In this document: piece by piece, positions 57,266-64,000 of the stretch
Position numbering within the stretch: the first letter of the stretch is position 1
How the letters are laid out: each line of letters starts with the position of its first letter
From: Planktothrix agardhii NIES-204
GTDB taxonomy: Bacteria > Cyanobacteriota > Cyanobacteriia > Cyanobacteriales > Microcoleaceae
Length of the DNA: 64,000 nucleotides
Direction: 5' to 3'
Assembly (NCBI GenBank): GCA_003609755.1
Contig: AP017991.1
Coordinates: 2,559,501 to 2,623,500 of the forward strand
Notes under the pieces: generated by a model
The model's input: only the letters and a program-made list of their open reading frames with translations
What the model was told of the DNA's origin: nothing
Database searches by the model: none
Translations under genes and position numbers: made by a program

Positions 57266-58138
57266 CTATAGAGGTATAGCTATTAGATCGAGGTGAATTT
57301 TATCAAATTTTAATTTTTCGCCCAATTCTTTATGGAAATTCATTACAAATGTCGTGTCAGGAGCTTCAGTAATTGCTCCTCCTTCTTCTTCTCTTTGAAG
57401 AGCCGAAGGTTCATGTCCTTCTATATCCATTTTAATTACGTTAATTTGTTTTTCATGTTGAAGCAATTCATCAACTACCATTGAGGGTACAAGGTAACAA
57501 TTTTCTGCCTGAAGTAAGGACGCCTCAAAAACGACACCGTTTGAGCCACCTGTTGTCAAGCTGAGAATCTGCCTAGAATTTGAAGCTGCAAACGGATAGA
57601 TTGTAATATTATCAAACTGGTTTTCAACTATATCTGAATAGATGAGTTGTAAATTATGCGGGTTGGGTTCAAAGGATATTACTTTACCAGCATCTTTAAC
57701 AATGCTTGCTGCTAACAAAGTGAAATAGCCGATATTAGCTCCGATATCAAGAAAAACATCGCCTGGTTTTAAATGCTTGACAATAGCCTTAGTAACATGA
57801 GGTTCATAATTTTTGGTACTAATAATTGTTTGTCCTACAGCAGCATCATTAGACATTGCCCAAATTTTAAACTCAGGTAACTCAACCAATACTCTGCCTG
57901 TCCGGGTAAGGAACTCCCTACCGGAAGGATCAAGCATCTGAAATTCAATTGACTGCATCATTTGATCTATTACGGCATTTCGACTCATGCCACTCTTTAG
58001 CTGATTGTCCCAAAATTTTAACCCATCTGGATCAGCTTCGCGTCCAAGGATTACAAAATATGCCATCCGCAGATAGCATTCGTCATTTTTTGAGAGAATG
58101 GAAAAAATCTCTTCGATGCAGACTTTAATATCCTTCAT
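57266..58138 (-). CDS. DUF4214 - FkbM methyltransferase fusion
   Basis: A 290-aa protein. Residues 15-70 form a DUF4214 domain (AYFVILGREADPDGLKFWDNQL). From about 120 an FkbM methyltransferase follows: DVFLDIGANIGYFTLLAA (SAM motif I), VISFEPNPHN and VIKMDIEGHEPSALQ. The sequence after this is low-complexity (REEEGG) and short compared with relatives, so the C-terminus may be truncated. Probably O-methylates a glycan. Confidence 0.82.
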   Translation of the reverse strand: MKDIKVCIEEIFSILSKNDECYLRMAYFVILGREADPDGLKFWDNQLKSGMSRNAVIDQMMQSIEFQMLDPSGREFLTRTGRVLVELPEFKIWAMSNDAAVGQTIISTKNYEPHVTKAIVKHLKPGDVFLDIGANIGYFTLLAASIVKDAGKVISFEPNPHNLQLIYSDIVENQFDNITIYPFAASNSRQILSLTTGGSNGVVFEASLLQAENCYLVPSMVVDELLQHEKQINVIKMDIEGHEPSALQREEEGGAITEAPDTTFVMNFHKELGEKLKFDKIHLDLIAIPL

Positions 58139-58207
58139 TGTAACAATATTTCTGAATTTAACTCATGATATCATAAAATCTATATTCTTTTAATAGCTTA
58201 GAATAAT

Positions 58208-60400
58208 TTAGATTGATAAAATTTCTTTTGACGTAACATATTCTCTATTTTTATCATCTGGTCTGTGACCCCCACTAATATCTGAACCATATTTAGGAGA
58301 ATTGTAAATCAAAAATATATTATTTGTATCTTTAAAAGAATATTCAATTTGACTTAATATTGAACTCTTTACAAAAAATAGATTGACACCTTGATTTTCG
58401 GCATAAATCAAGGAATATCCTTTACGTTTTCCTAAGTTATACAATGCCCTTATACTAGCACCAAAGTAATTCGTAGTATCCCACATAGCATTCGGATCGT
58501 ATTTAACAACTTTATCTTCCGTTGGTAAGTGGGAAGCATTATGTTCGATAATGACAACACGAGGCTGATAGATTTCATCTAAACTTTTCCAAACATAAAA
58601 ATCATTATAATCAATATCAATAGATAACAAGTCAAATTCTTGAGGTACATTATATTTTCTGAATAGATCGTTGATATTTTCAGCAGTAATAAACTCTTGA
58701 TATAAACCTATTTCTTTATTTTCGTAACCCCCATCCATTAATAATCCAGACCATCCGCAATTTTCTCTCAAATTTCTGGTATTACATTCATTTGCATTTT
58801 CTACTCCAAACTCAACATAATATTTATTAGTGGTTTTTATCACTTCAAATATTTTTTCAATCACACCATCTTCCCCATTTTGGGAAAATATTTTCCTTTC
58901 ATGTTGCTGCAAATTTATAGACAGGTTATAGTTCACATTAGTCATTCTTTCTGTAAGAAGAGGAATTTTCACTAATGATTTATTCACGAATAAAGCATCT
59001 CCAAACCATTTATCGTAGACAGGAATATATTTTTGCAACTCAAAACCCCATTCTTTAAGAAACTCAACTACATCATCGAAAAGACACTGATTCTTATATA
59101 AAGGTTTGACCTCTAACTCAGTAATTATGTATTTAACCCCTTTTAAAAATTCGCCTAATCCATTTAAGGCATTAAGTTCAGCCCCTTGTAAGTCCATACA
59201 TATTAAATCAGGACTTCGTGTTAGATAAGAATCTAATCTAATAGCTTCAACCGATATTTGGTAAGGATTATATTTTTCAAAGGGATAATCACCTGTTTCT
59301 TCAAAACAAGAAGAAGCCCCTATGTTGCCATTAGTTGTCACATAAAAAGATATAGTTTCATTTCGATCCCATACTGCTTTTGTAACCAGATTAATGTTTG
59401 TATATGCCCTTAAATTATTTAAGCATATTTCTATAGATTCAGGATTGCACTCAAAAGCATCGACTTGGCATAGATAATATTTACTAAGATAAACCGCATC
59501 AATGCCATCTCTACTACCTATCTCTAAAATATAATTAATACTATCTGGATCGATTAACTCAGTGAATTTTTTAGATAAATAAGTTGATTGACCACTTAAA
59601 CTTAGGCGTGCTTTTGCCAAAAATGAATCCATTAAATATTTGTACTTCTGGCGAGTTAAATTATCTTTTGATTTTAGTAACTGCTTTGCTTTTTTAAAAC
59701 AATTAATTGCTTGGTCAATTTTCCCTTGTGTATGTAAAGCTATTCCCAGATCATGATAAAACAAAAAATATGAATCGCACTTTAATTCAATCGCTTTTTT
59801 ATATTTCCCTATGGCTTCATTAACATAACCCTTTTTAACTAAAGCATCTCCTAAATTATAATAAGCCCAGGAAAAGTTAGGATTTAATTCAATCGCTCGC
59901 CGATACTCTGCAATGGCTTCTATTAACTTTCCTTCCCGTTTAAGTTGGTTGCCAATCTTGATTAAATTACCCGCAGTTCTAGGTAAAACTTGTACTGTAA
60001 TAGTTTCAGGTTTAGCTCCCTTGTCCTCAAACCAATAACGACCTTCTGCTACTACATCAAATACTAATCTAATTTTTCCTTGCTGTAAGAAATTAGTATC
60101 AATTAGACATTCAAACTCAATAGTTGCACCATCAACAAATTTATCTACACCTAGGGATCTCCTGAATTCTAAACACCCTGGTTTATTTTCTTCATAAACC
60201 TGAATACCTACTTTAATAATTTCCGAATTATCAATAAATATATCCCAATCTCGACCACTAATATTTTTAAGTTTACCTGAAACTTTAAGTAAATCTCCAG
60301 GTTCTAAAAGGGCTGGAGGTTCAGAAATATTTAACTCATACTGATGAGCATCAAGAGCGATCGCGTTCTGTAAATATCCTTCTCGTTTCAGTTGATTCAT
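58208..60400 (-). CDS. TPR protein with two methyltransferase-like domains
   Basis: A 730-aa multidomain protein. Residues 15-140 form a beta-sandwich-like domain (PPALLEPGDLLKVSGKLKNISG); about 145-270 are TPRs (AIAEYRRAIELNPNFSWAYY). About 285-470 is an FkbM-type methyltransferase (YILEIGSRDGIDAVYLSKYY, LICMDLQGAELNAL). About 500-700 is a second SAM-fold-like domain (YYVEFGVENANECNTRN, DLLSIDIDYNDFYVW). Likely modifies surface glycans at two positions. It belongs to the leftward block with the sulfotransferase. Confidence 0.8.
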   Translation of the reverse strand: MNQLKREGYLQNAIALDAHQYELNISEPPALLEPGDLLKVSGKLKNISGRDWDIFIDNSEIIKVGIQVYEENKPGCLEFRRSLGVDKFVDGATIEFECLIDTNFLQQGKIRLVFDVVAEGRYWFEDKGAKPETITVQVLPRTAGNLIKIGNQLKREGKLIEAIAEYRRAIELNPNFSWAYYNLGDALVKKGYVNEAIGKYKKAIELKCDSYFLFYHDLGIALHTQGKIDQAINCFKKAKQLLKSKDNLTRQKYKYLMDSFLAKARLSLSGQSTYLSKKFTELIDPDSINYILEIGSRDGIDAVYLSKYYLCQVDAFECNPESIEICLNNLRAYTNINLVTKAVWDRNETISFYVTTNGNIGASSCFEETGDYPFEKYNPYQISVEAIRLDSYLTRSPDLICMDLQGAELNALNGLGEFLKGVKYIITELEVKPLYKNQCLFDDVVEFLKEWGFELQKYIPVYDKWFGDALFVNKSLVKIPLLTERMTNVNYNLSINLQQHERKIFSQNGEDGVIEKIFEVIKTTNKYYVEFGVENANECNTRNLRENCGWSGLLMDGGYENKEIGLYQEFITAENINDLFRKYNVPQEFDLLSIDIDYNDFYVWKSLDEIYQPRVVIIEHNASHLPTEDKVVKYDPNAMWDTTNYFGASIRALYNLGKRKGYSLIYAENQGVNLFFVKSSILSQIEYSFKDTNNIFLIYNSPKYGSDISGGHRPDDKNREYVTSKEILSI

Positions 60401-60538
60401 TTTTTGATAATTTCCTCTATATTGGCTAAATTACTCATTTGATTCAATCGCTTGTTAATGAACAGTTATAGTTTTGGTCTAATTGAAAACAATATATCCG
60501 TTTAAACTTTAAAAATCAAGCTATTCTGACCAGATTTT

Positions 60539-62152
60539 TTAAAGAATTGAACCGAACTTGTTGAGAGCATAATCATAAAGTTCTATGTCAAGAGCATTTC
60601 GAGAACGGATGACATCAATAACATGACTATCTACCTCTGAGATTTGCTTTCTTTCTATCGTAGCATTTACTCGTTCTAGTTGTTCAGGAAGTTGCCAACC
60701 TTGTTCTTGAAATAGTCTTGCCAAATCAGAATTTAATCGCTCATAGATTCCGACAAAATTAAAATCATCTAAATGTTGTTTTGCCATTTCCAACACCTCT
60801 CGATCTGACCAAATTTCATGAGGACGATTATAAATGTTAAAAGCCAATTGCCAGGTCTGAAGATTGATAAATTCTAAACTTTTTAACACAGGGGCTGCAA
60901 GATGTCGGAGTAAATCTTCTTCCCACGGTAAGTTATAGTCTATGAGTGGGCAAGGATTTCCATTAAAATCTATCGTCATATTACAATTTATATGAATTTT
61001 TCGGTAATAGAAATAGTGAGATAACACCCGATCTATGGGATTTCTAAGGAAAGTAATCTTATAATCAGCATCTATCAAATGACTAAAATCATAGCTCAGA
61101 TGTCCCGCAAAAAATCTTAATTGTTTAAACTGATTCGTTTCCAAACGGCGTTTATATCCATCGTAAAAACCATCATTAAATAAAAATAATAAACATTCTT
61201 CCGGCAAAAAAAGTTGTCCAATTATATGGTTAATCAGCGACCCTGCGTTTTTGGGAATATGGATGAATAAATATTTATTGGGAGAACTAGAAGTACGTCC
61301 CGAGTGATATTTTTTCTTCTTGTAGGTTAAAAATTGATTAGGTATTATTCTTTTTATTTCTGTTATTAGGTTTGGCTGTACTACTATATTAAATAAAATT
61401 TTTAATTGATTAACTGCTGGAACAAATGCAGGATTAATCTCTAAAATTTTACGATAAACTTCAATAGCTTCTTCCCACTTACTTTGAGCTTCTAACGTTT
61501 GTGCTAATTTGTAATAAACTGAGCAGGAATCAGGAACAATATCAAGAGCTTTTTTGTAAATACTGATAACAATTTCTAGTTTAGAAAATCTGGTTATATT
61601 TGCAAATTCATCGGACTTACGAAAATTCAACTGAATCATATCTTTACGACTAATTGGGTGACTTCCTTCTAAACTTTGGAGATGATTTTGAAGACCCTGA
61701 ACATCAGCTTCCCGACCTAAATAAGTCAGATAAATTTGTCTTACAAACTCTTCATTATTAAGGTGCTTTGTTTTTTCTAAAAAAACTTGATCATTGAAGA
61801 ACAGTTGCTCTGTTGCAAAATTAGGTTCAATACAAGATACTATCGCTTGATAATGTTGAAACGGAAGTTCCTGGTTTTGCTGGGTGAGTAGATAGAAGGT
61901 TTGACCTAATCGACAATAACCCGTAAAAAACTGGGGATTGATTTCAATTGCTTGACAATACCAGAGAATAGCCTGATCTAAGCGTCCTTGATCTTCTAAG
62001 GCTTTTCCTAAACAGTAGTGTGACCAATGGAACTTGGGATTATTTTGAATAGCTTGATGATAGGTTGCGATCGCCTCATCTAACTTCCCCATCCGCTTCA
62101 ACTGATTCGCCTGCTTCAGCAACTGACCTGGACTCATAACTTCATTACCCAT
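60539..62152 (-). CDS. TPR - DUF4214 - sulfotransferase fusion
   Basis: A 537-aa protein from ATG 62152. N-terminal TPRs (AIATYHQAIQNNPKFHWSHY), a DUF4214 segment (IYLTYLGREADVQGLQNHL), another TPR, and a C-terminal sulfotransferase domain. The 5'-phosphosulfate loop is LFIHIPKNAGS and the 3'-phosphate site FLRNPIDRVLSHY. It would transfer sulfate from PAPS to a glycan. A TTG at 62209 overlaps the HicB stop as TTGA and could instead couple translation. Confidence 0.85.
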   Translation of the reverse strand: MGNEVMSPGQLLKQANQLKRMGKLDEAIATYHQAIQNNPKFHWSHYCLGKALEDQGRLDQAILWYCQAIEINPQFFTGYCRLGQTFYLLTQQNQELPFQHYQAIVSCIEPNFATEQLFFNDQVFLEKTKHLNNEEFVRQIYLTYLGREADVQGLQNHLQSLEGSHPISRKDMIQLNFRKSDEFANITRFSKLEIVISIYKKALDIVPDSCSVYYKLAQTLEAQSKWEEAIEVYRKILEINPAFVPAVNQLKILFNIVVQPNLITEIKRIIPNQFLTYKKKKYHSGRTSSSPNKYLFIHIPKNAGSLINHIIGQLFLPEECLLFLFNDGFYDGYKRRLETNQFKQLRFFAGHLSYDFSHLIDADYKITFLRNPIDRVLSHYFYYRKIHINCNMTIDFNGNPCPLIDYNLPWEEDLLRHLAAPVLKSLEFINLQTWQLAFNIYNRPHEIWSDREVLEMAKQHLDDFNFVGIYERLNSDLARLFQEQGWQLPEQLERVNATIERKQISEVDSHVIDVIRSRNALDIELYDYALNKFGSIL

Positions 62153-62205
62153 AAAAACCCAACAATCAATCTGCTTAAACAAATTATCATATCCCTGTTC
62201 ACTAA

Positions 62206-62427
62206 TCAAGCGATAATTAGGTTTTCTTCGGGTATTGGTTCTTGATCAGCCAAAAGACTATCAATATATAATTCCATTGCTTCTGTTATATTAACTAATG
62301 CTTCCTCAAAGTTATCCCCTTGACTATGACAACCTTTTAACACAGGACAGAAAGCATGATAACCCCCATCCGGTTCCTTTTCAAAAATAACCGTATAATT
62401 ATAAATCCCTTGAACTGAATTAGTCAT
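62206..62427 (-). CDS. hicB: HicB-family antitoxin, orphan
   Basis: A 73-aa partial-RNase-H-fold antitoxin: YTVIFEKEPDGGYHAFCP, GCHSQGDNFEEALVNITEAMELYID. ATG 62427 has AGGTGAG upstream. No HicA toxin (about 60 aa, dsRNA-binding-like) lies on either side, and the sulfotransferase follows instead. It may act as a stand-alone regulator or antidote. Confidence 0.83.
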   Translation of the reverse strand: MTNSVQGIYNYTVIFEKEPDGGYHAFCPVLKGCHSQGDNFEEALVNITEAMELYIDSLLADQEPIPEENLIIA

Positions 62428-62470
62428 TGTTCTCACCTGTTTAATAATTTAACTTTCAAAGTATTACAAT

Positions 62471-62677
62471 TTAACCTTTTTTGAGTAATTCGGCATAAAT
62501 ATCATCCTCAGCGTTATCCCAAACAGCATTTAATGAAACCTGACTGGTTTGCAGCCAAAACTCAACTTCATTATTAGCAATTAAAGTCACCAATACCTGT
62601 GTTCCTTCTACTAAATCTGTTGAATCAAGCAATTCAATTTTTCCTTGTCTAACAGTACCCAAAAATGTTCTCAGCAT
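62471..62677 (-). CDS. Putative type II antitoxin, orphan
   Basis: A 68-aa protein with an N-terminal swapped-hairpin-like segment (MLRTFLGTVRQGKIELLD, LVEGTQVLVTLI) and a C-terminal AVWDNAEDDIYAELLKKG, the layout of cyanobacterial antitoxins usually paired with PIN toxins. No toxin is adjacent. It lies 44 nt upstream of hicB on the same strand. Confidence 0.6.
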   Translation of the reverse strand: MLRTFLGTVRQGKIELLDSTDLVEGTQVLVTLIANNEVEFWLQTSQVSLNAVWDNAEDDIYAELLKKG

Positions 62678-63138
62678 ATTTACGACTCAACAACTTGTTG
62701 TTACTTAATTATAGATTATAATAGGGGTTTATTTCCCGATTTGAAATATTTGTTCGGCTGTTGAATTGAGTTCTGGGAAAGTAAGCGATCGCATCCCCAC
62801 CCTACAATTGTTCACCGATGCTCCAGGCTGTGGTTATGAGGAATTGGGACGAGAGATGGTTTACCCCCCCTAGCCCCCCGTGCACGGGGGGTTTGGGGGG
62901 AAGGGGGACTTTCGGGGTCTTTAGATTCGGTTTCACAGGATAAAACGTTCGGTTATCCGTACTTGACAAATATTATTTTATGTTTGTTTATCGGTGCGGG
63001 TGCTGCGATGGAGTATCCTAGGATTTAACCGCCGGGTAATTAAAAGGCGATCGCACTTCAACCCGCGCACCATCCGGGTTTTGTTTGTGTAGACGCGGTT
63101 TCAACCGCCTTTGTTTAAATCTTCTCAAGGAGTTAATT
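62678..63138. other. Repeat-rich spacer
   Basis: No gene seen. It contains HIP1-like sites, the palindrome at 62863, ACCCGCGCACCATCCGGGT and GCGGTTTCAACCGC (63095-63108), and the ribosome site of the next gene. Confidence 0.6.
62863..62910. repeat. CCCCCCGTGCACGGGGGG palindromic element
   Basis: C7-TAG-C6-GTGCAC-G6-TTT-G6, nearly the same as the copy at 10560. Confidence 0.85.
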
Positions 63139-63438
63139 ATGCTGATCAAATTTGAAGAAGTTTGTCAAGATATTGACACTTTACCGGAAGAAGCTCAACT
63201 TTTAATACTGGATTTCATTCAGTTACTAAAAAAGCGTTATCCATCAACAGAATTAGAAAATAAAATTAGGGAAAATGATGTACTATCTACTCTAAGTCCA
63301 AAACCACATCCACTAGACACATTCATCGAGAAATATGGTGCTTGGGAAGATGAACTTACAGCAGAAGAAATAGTGAAAGAAATTTATGATAGCCGTACTG
63401 TTAGCAACTATGATATAGCAATCCTAAATAGGTTGTAA
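63139..63438 (+). CDS. Antitoxin-like protein paired with PIN toxin
   Basis: A 99-aa protein with the DUF2281-like core (LPEEAQLLILDFIQLLKKRYP) found in cyanobacterial VapB-type antitoxins. The acidic C-terminal half would bind the toxin. ATG 63139 is supported by AAGGAG 7 nt upstream; the longer frame from 63085 reads through a repeat. The toxin gene is 153 nt away rather than overlapping. Confidence 0.7.
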   Translation: MLIKFEEVCQDIDTLPEEAQLLILDFIQLLKKRYPSTELENKIRENDVLSTLSPKPHPLDTFIEKYGAWEDELTAEEIVKEIYDSRTVSNYDIAILNRL

Positions 63439-63487
63439 CATTTCAATACTGATATGAAACGGCCAGAAGTATTACCCCAGATCCCTA

Positions 63488-63524
63488 CCCCCCAAACCCC
63501 CCGTGCACGGGGGGTTTGGGGGGG
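63488..63524. repeat. Perfect 36-nt palindrome in TA locus
   Basis: C6-AAA-C6-GTGCAC-G6-TTT-G6, the most perfect copy of the element, between antitoxin and toxin genes. Confidence 0.88.
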
Positions 63525-63561
63525 CTGTTCCGGTGTTCCCTTTTGATCAGGGATTTTAAAC

Positions 63562-63584
63562 ACAACTCAAATAGGATTGCTATA
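63562..63584. repeat. 23-bp dispersed repeat, copy 2
   Basis: Identical to 22261-22283; ends 8 nt before the PIN toxin ATG and may supply its 5' flank. Confidence 0.8.
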
Positions 63585-63591
63585 TTAGTTT

Positions 63592-63993
63592 ATGAATTAT
63601 TTATTAGATACCGACATTTGCATTTACTGGATGAAAAATATTAATTCAGTCAGGAGCAAAATTGAGGAGATAGGATGGAGCCAGATTTATATTTGCCATA
63701 TTACTGTGGCTGAATTGTATTTTGGTGCTTATAATTCTCAACGAGTAACAGAAAACTTAAGTCGCGTAGATAACTTTGTTCAAGATATTGAAGTTATATC
63801 TCTAGACGATCGGGCTGGAAAAATGTTTGGAGAATTAAAAGCAAGACTTAGGAAAATAGGACAACCCGTTGCAGATTTTGATTTACTGATTGCGAGTATG
63901 GCTCTGACTAGAAACTATATTTTAGTAACAAATAACACCAGGCATTATAGCCGAATTTCCGCGCTTAAATTAGAAAACTGGATTTCAGCTTAA
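63592..63993 (+). CDS. vapC: PIN-domain toxin (VapC family)
   Basis: A 133-aa ribonuclease toxin. The acidic PIN residues are seen in YLLDTDICIYWM (Asp6), VAELYFGAY (Glu at about 42) and ADFDLLIASMAL with TNNTRHY near the C-terminus. It probably cleaves RNA, often tRNA in this family. No clear ribosome site precedes it because the region is replaced by repeats, so expression may be impaired. Complete within the window. Confidence 0.9.
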   Translation: MNYLLDTDICIYWMKNINSVRSKIEEIGWSQIYICHITVAELYFGAYNSQRVTENLSRVDNFVQDIEVISLDDRAGKMFGELKARLRKIGQPVADFDLLIASMALTRNYILVTNNTRHYSRISALKLENWISA

Positions 63994-64000
63994 TGCAGAA

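Noticed and set aside
1-64000. tRNA, rRNA, intact insertion sequence or phage genes
   Set aside because: None recognised when reading the spacers and protein products.

Overview
The window is a cyanobacterial chromosome segment. HIP1 octamers (gcgatcgc) are scattered through it, and it carries Ycf34, a cyanobacteria-specific radical-SAM/PDZ (DUF512) protein, CofH, cyanobacterial-type Ser/Thr kinase and TPR proteins, and many short tandem and palindromic intergenic repeats. The low-to-moderate GC content and a PatX-like gene (a family tied to filamentous cyanobacteria) point to a filamentous non-model lineage of the Planktothrix/Oscillatoria/Microcoleus kind. That assignment is inference. I saw no rRNA, tRNA, CRISPR array, intact insertion sequence or phage gene.

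Layout: 1-8.0 kb is housekeeping: secF (cut by the window edge), aroH, a radical-SAM protein, uppP, tsaB, a Ser/Thr kinase, ycf34 and a CCA-adding enzyme. 8.1-12.1 kb holds an exopolysaccharide export pair, a Wzc-like tyrosine autokinase and a Wza-like SLBB protein. 12.4-14.8 kb has an FAD oxidoreductase carrying an in-frame palindromic repeat, a PatX-like secreted peptide and a LapA-domain protein. 14.8-20.3 kb is the sulfate-uptake locus: a Crp-family regulator divergent from sbpA, a NIL-domain protein, cysT, cysW and cysA, closed by a terminator. 20.6-31.6 kb is mixed: a matrixin-like protease, a broken GAF-GGDEF gene, a class II aldolase, cofH, a TPR protein, tgt, cobS, two Uma2 nucleases and a hydrophobic-W repeat protein. 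31.9-34.8 kb is an McrBC defence pair followed by a truncated HigA-like antitoxin. It is followed by a 512-bp element made of about 37 AT-rich 12-mers between 27-bp structured inverted repeats. 35.4-39.8 kb returns to mnmE, a phytoene/squalene synthase, an orphan potA and a retropepsin-like protein.

40.0-62.2 kb is a surface-glycan island. A leftward operon (49.5 to 43.1 kb) encodes RfbF, RfbG, RfbH, an NDP-sugar epimerase/reductase and a split transketolase, with a retropepsin-like gene embedded and a decayed epimerase fragment at its end. Together these suggest a CDP-3,6-dideoxyhexose that receives a two-carbon branch from the transketolase. Around it lie TPR-glycosyltransferase, TPR-methyltransferase and TPR-sulfotransferase fusions, a sugar C-methyltransferase, a GMD-like dehydratase, two paralogous GT4 enzymes and a third glycosyltransferase. 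The last three share a C-terminal coiled motif. The final 2 kb holds toxin-antitoxin parts (an orphan HicB, an orphan antitoxin, and a PIN toxin separated from its antitoxin by repeats).

The strongest candidates for something undescribed are the split-transketolase CDP-sugar operon, the 12-mer array with self-folding terminal repeats, the PatX-like peptide, and palindromic repeats that have entered reading frames.
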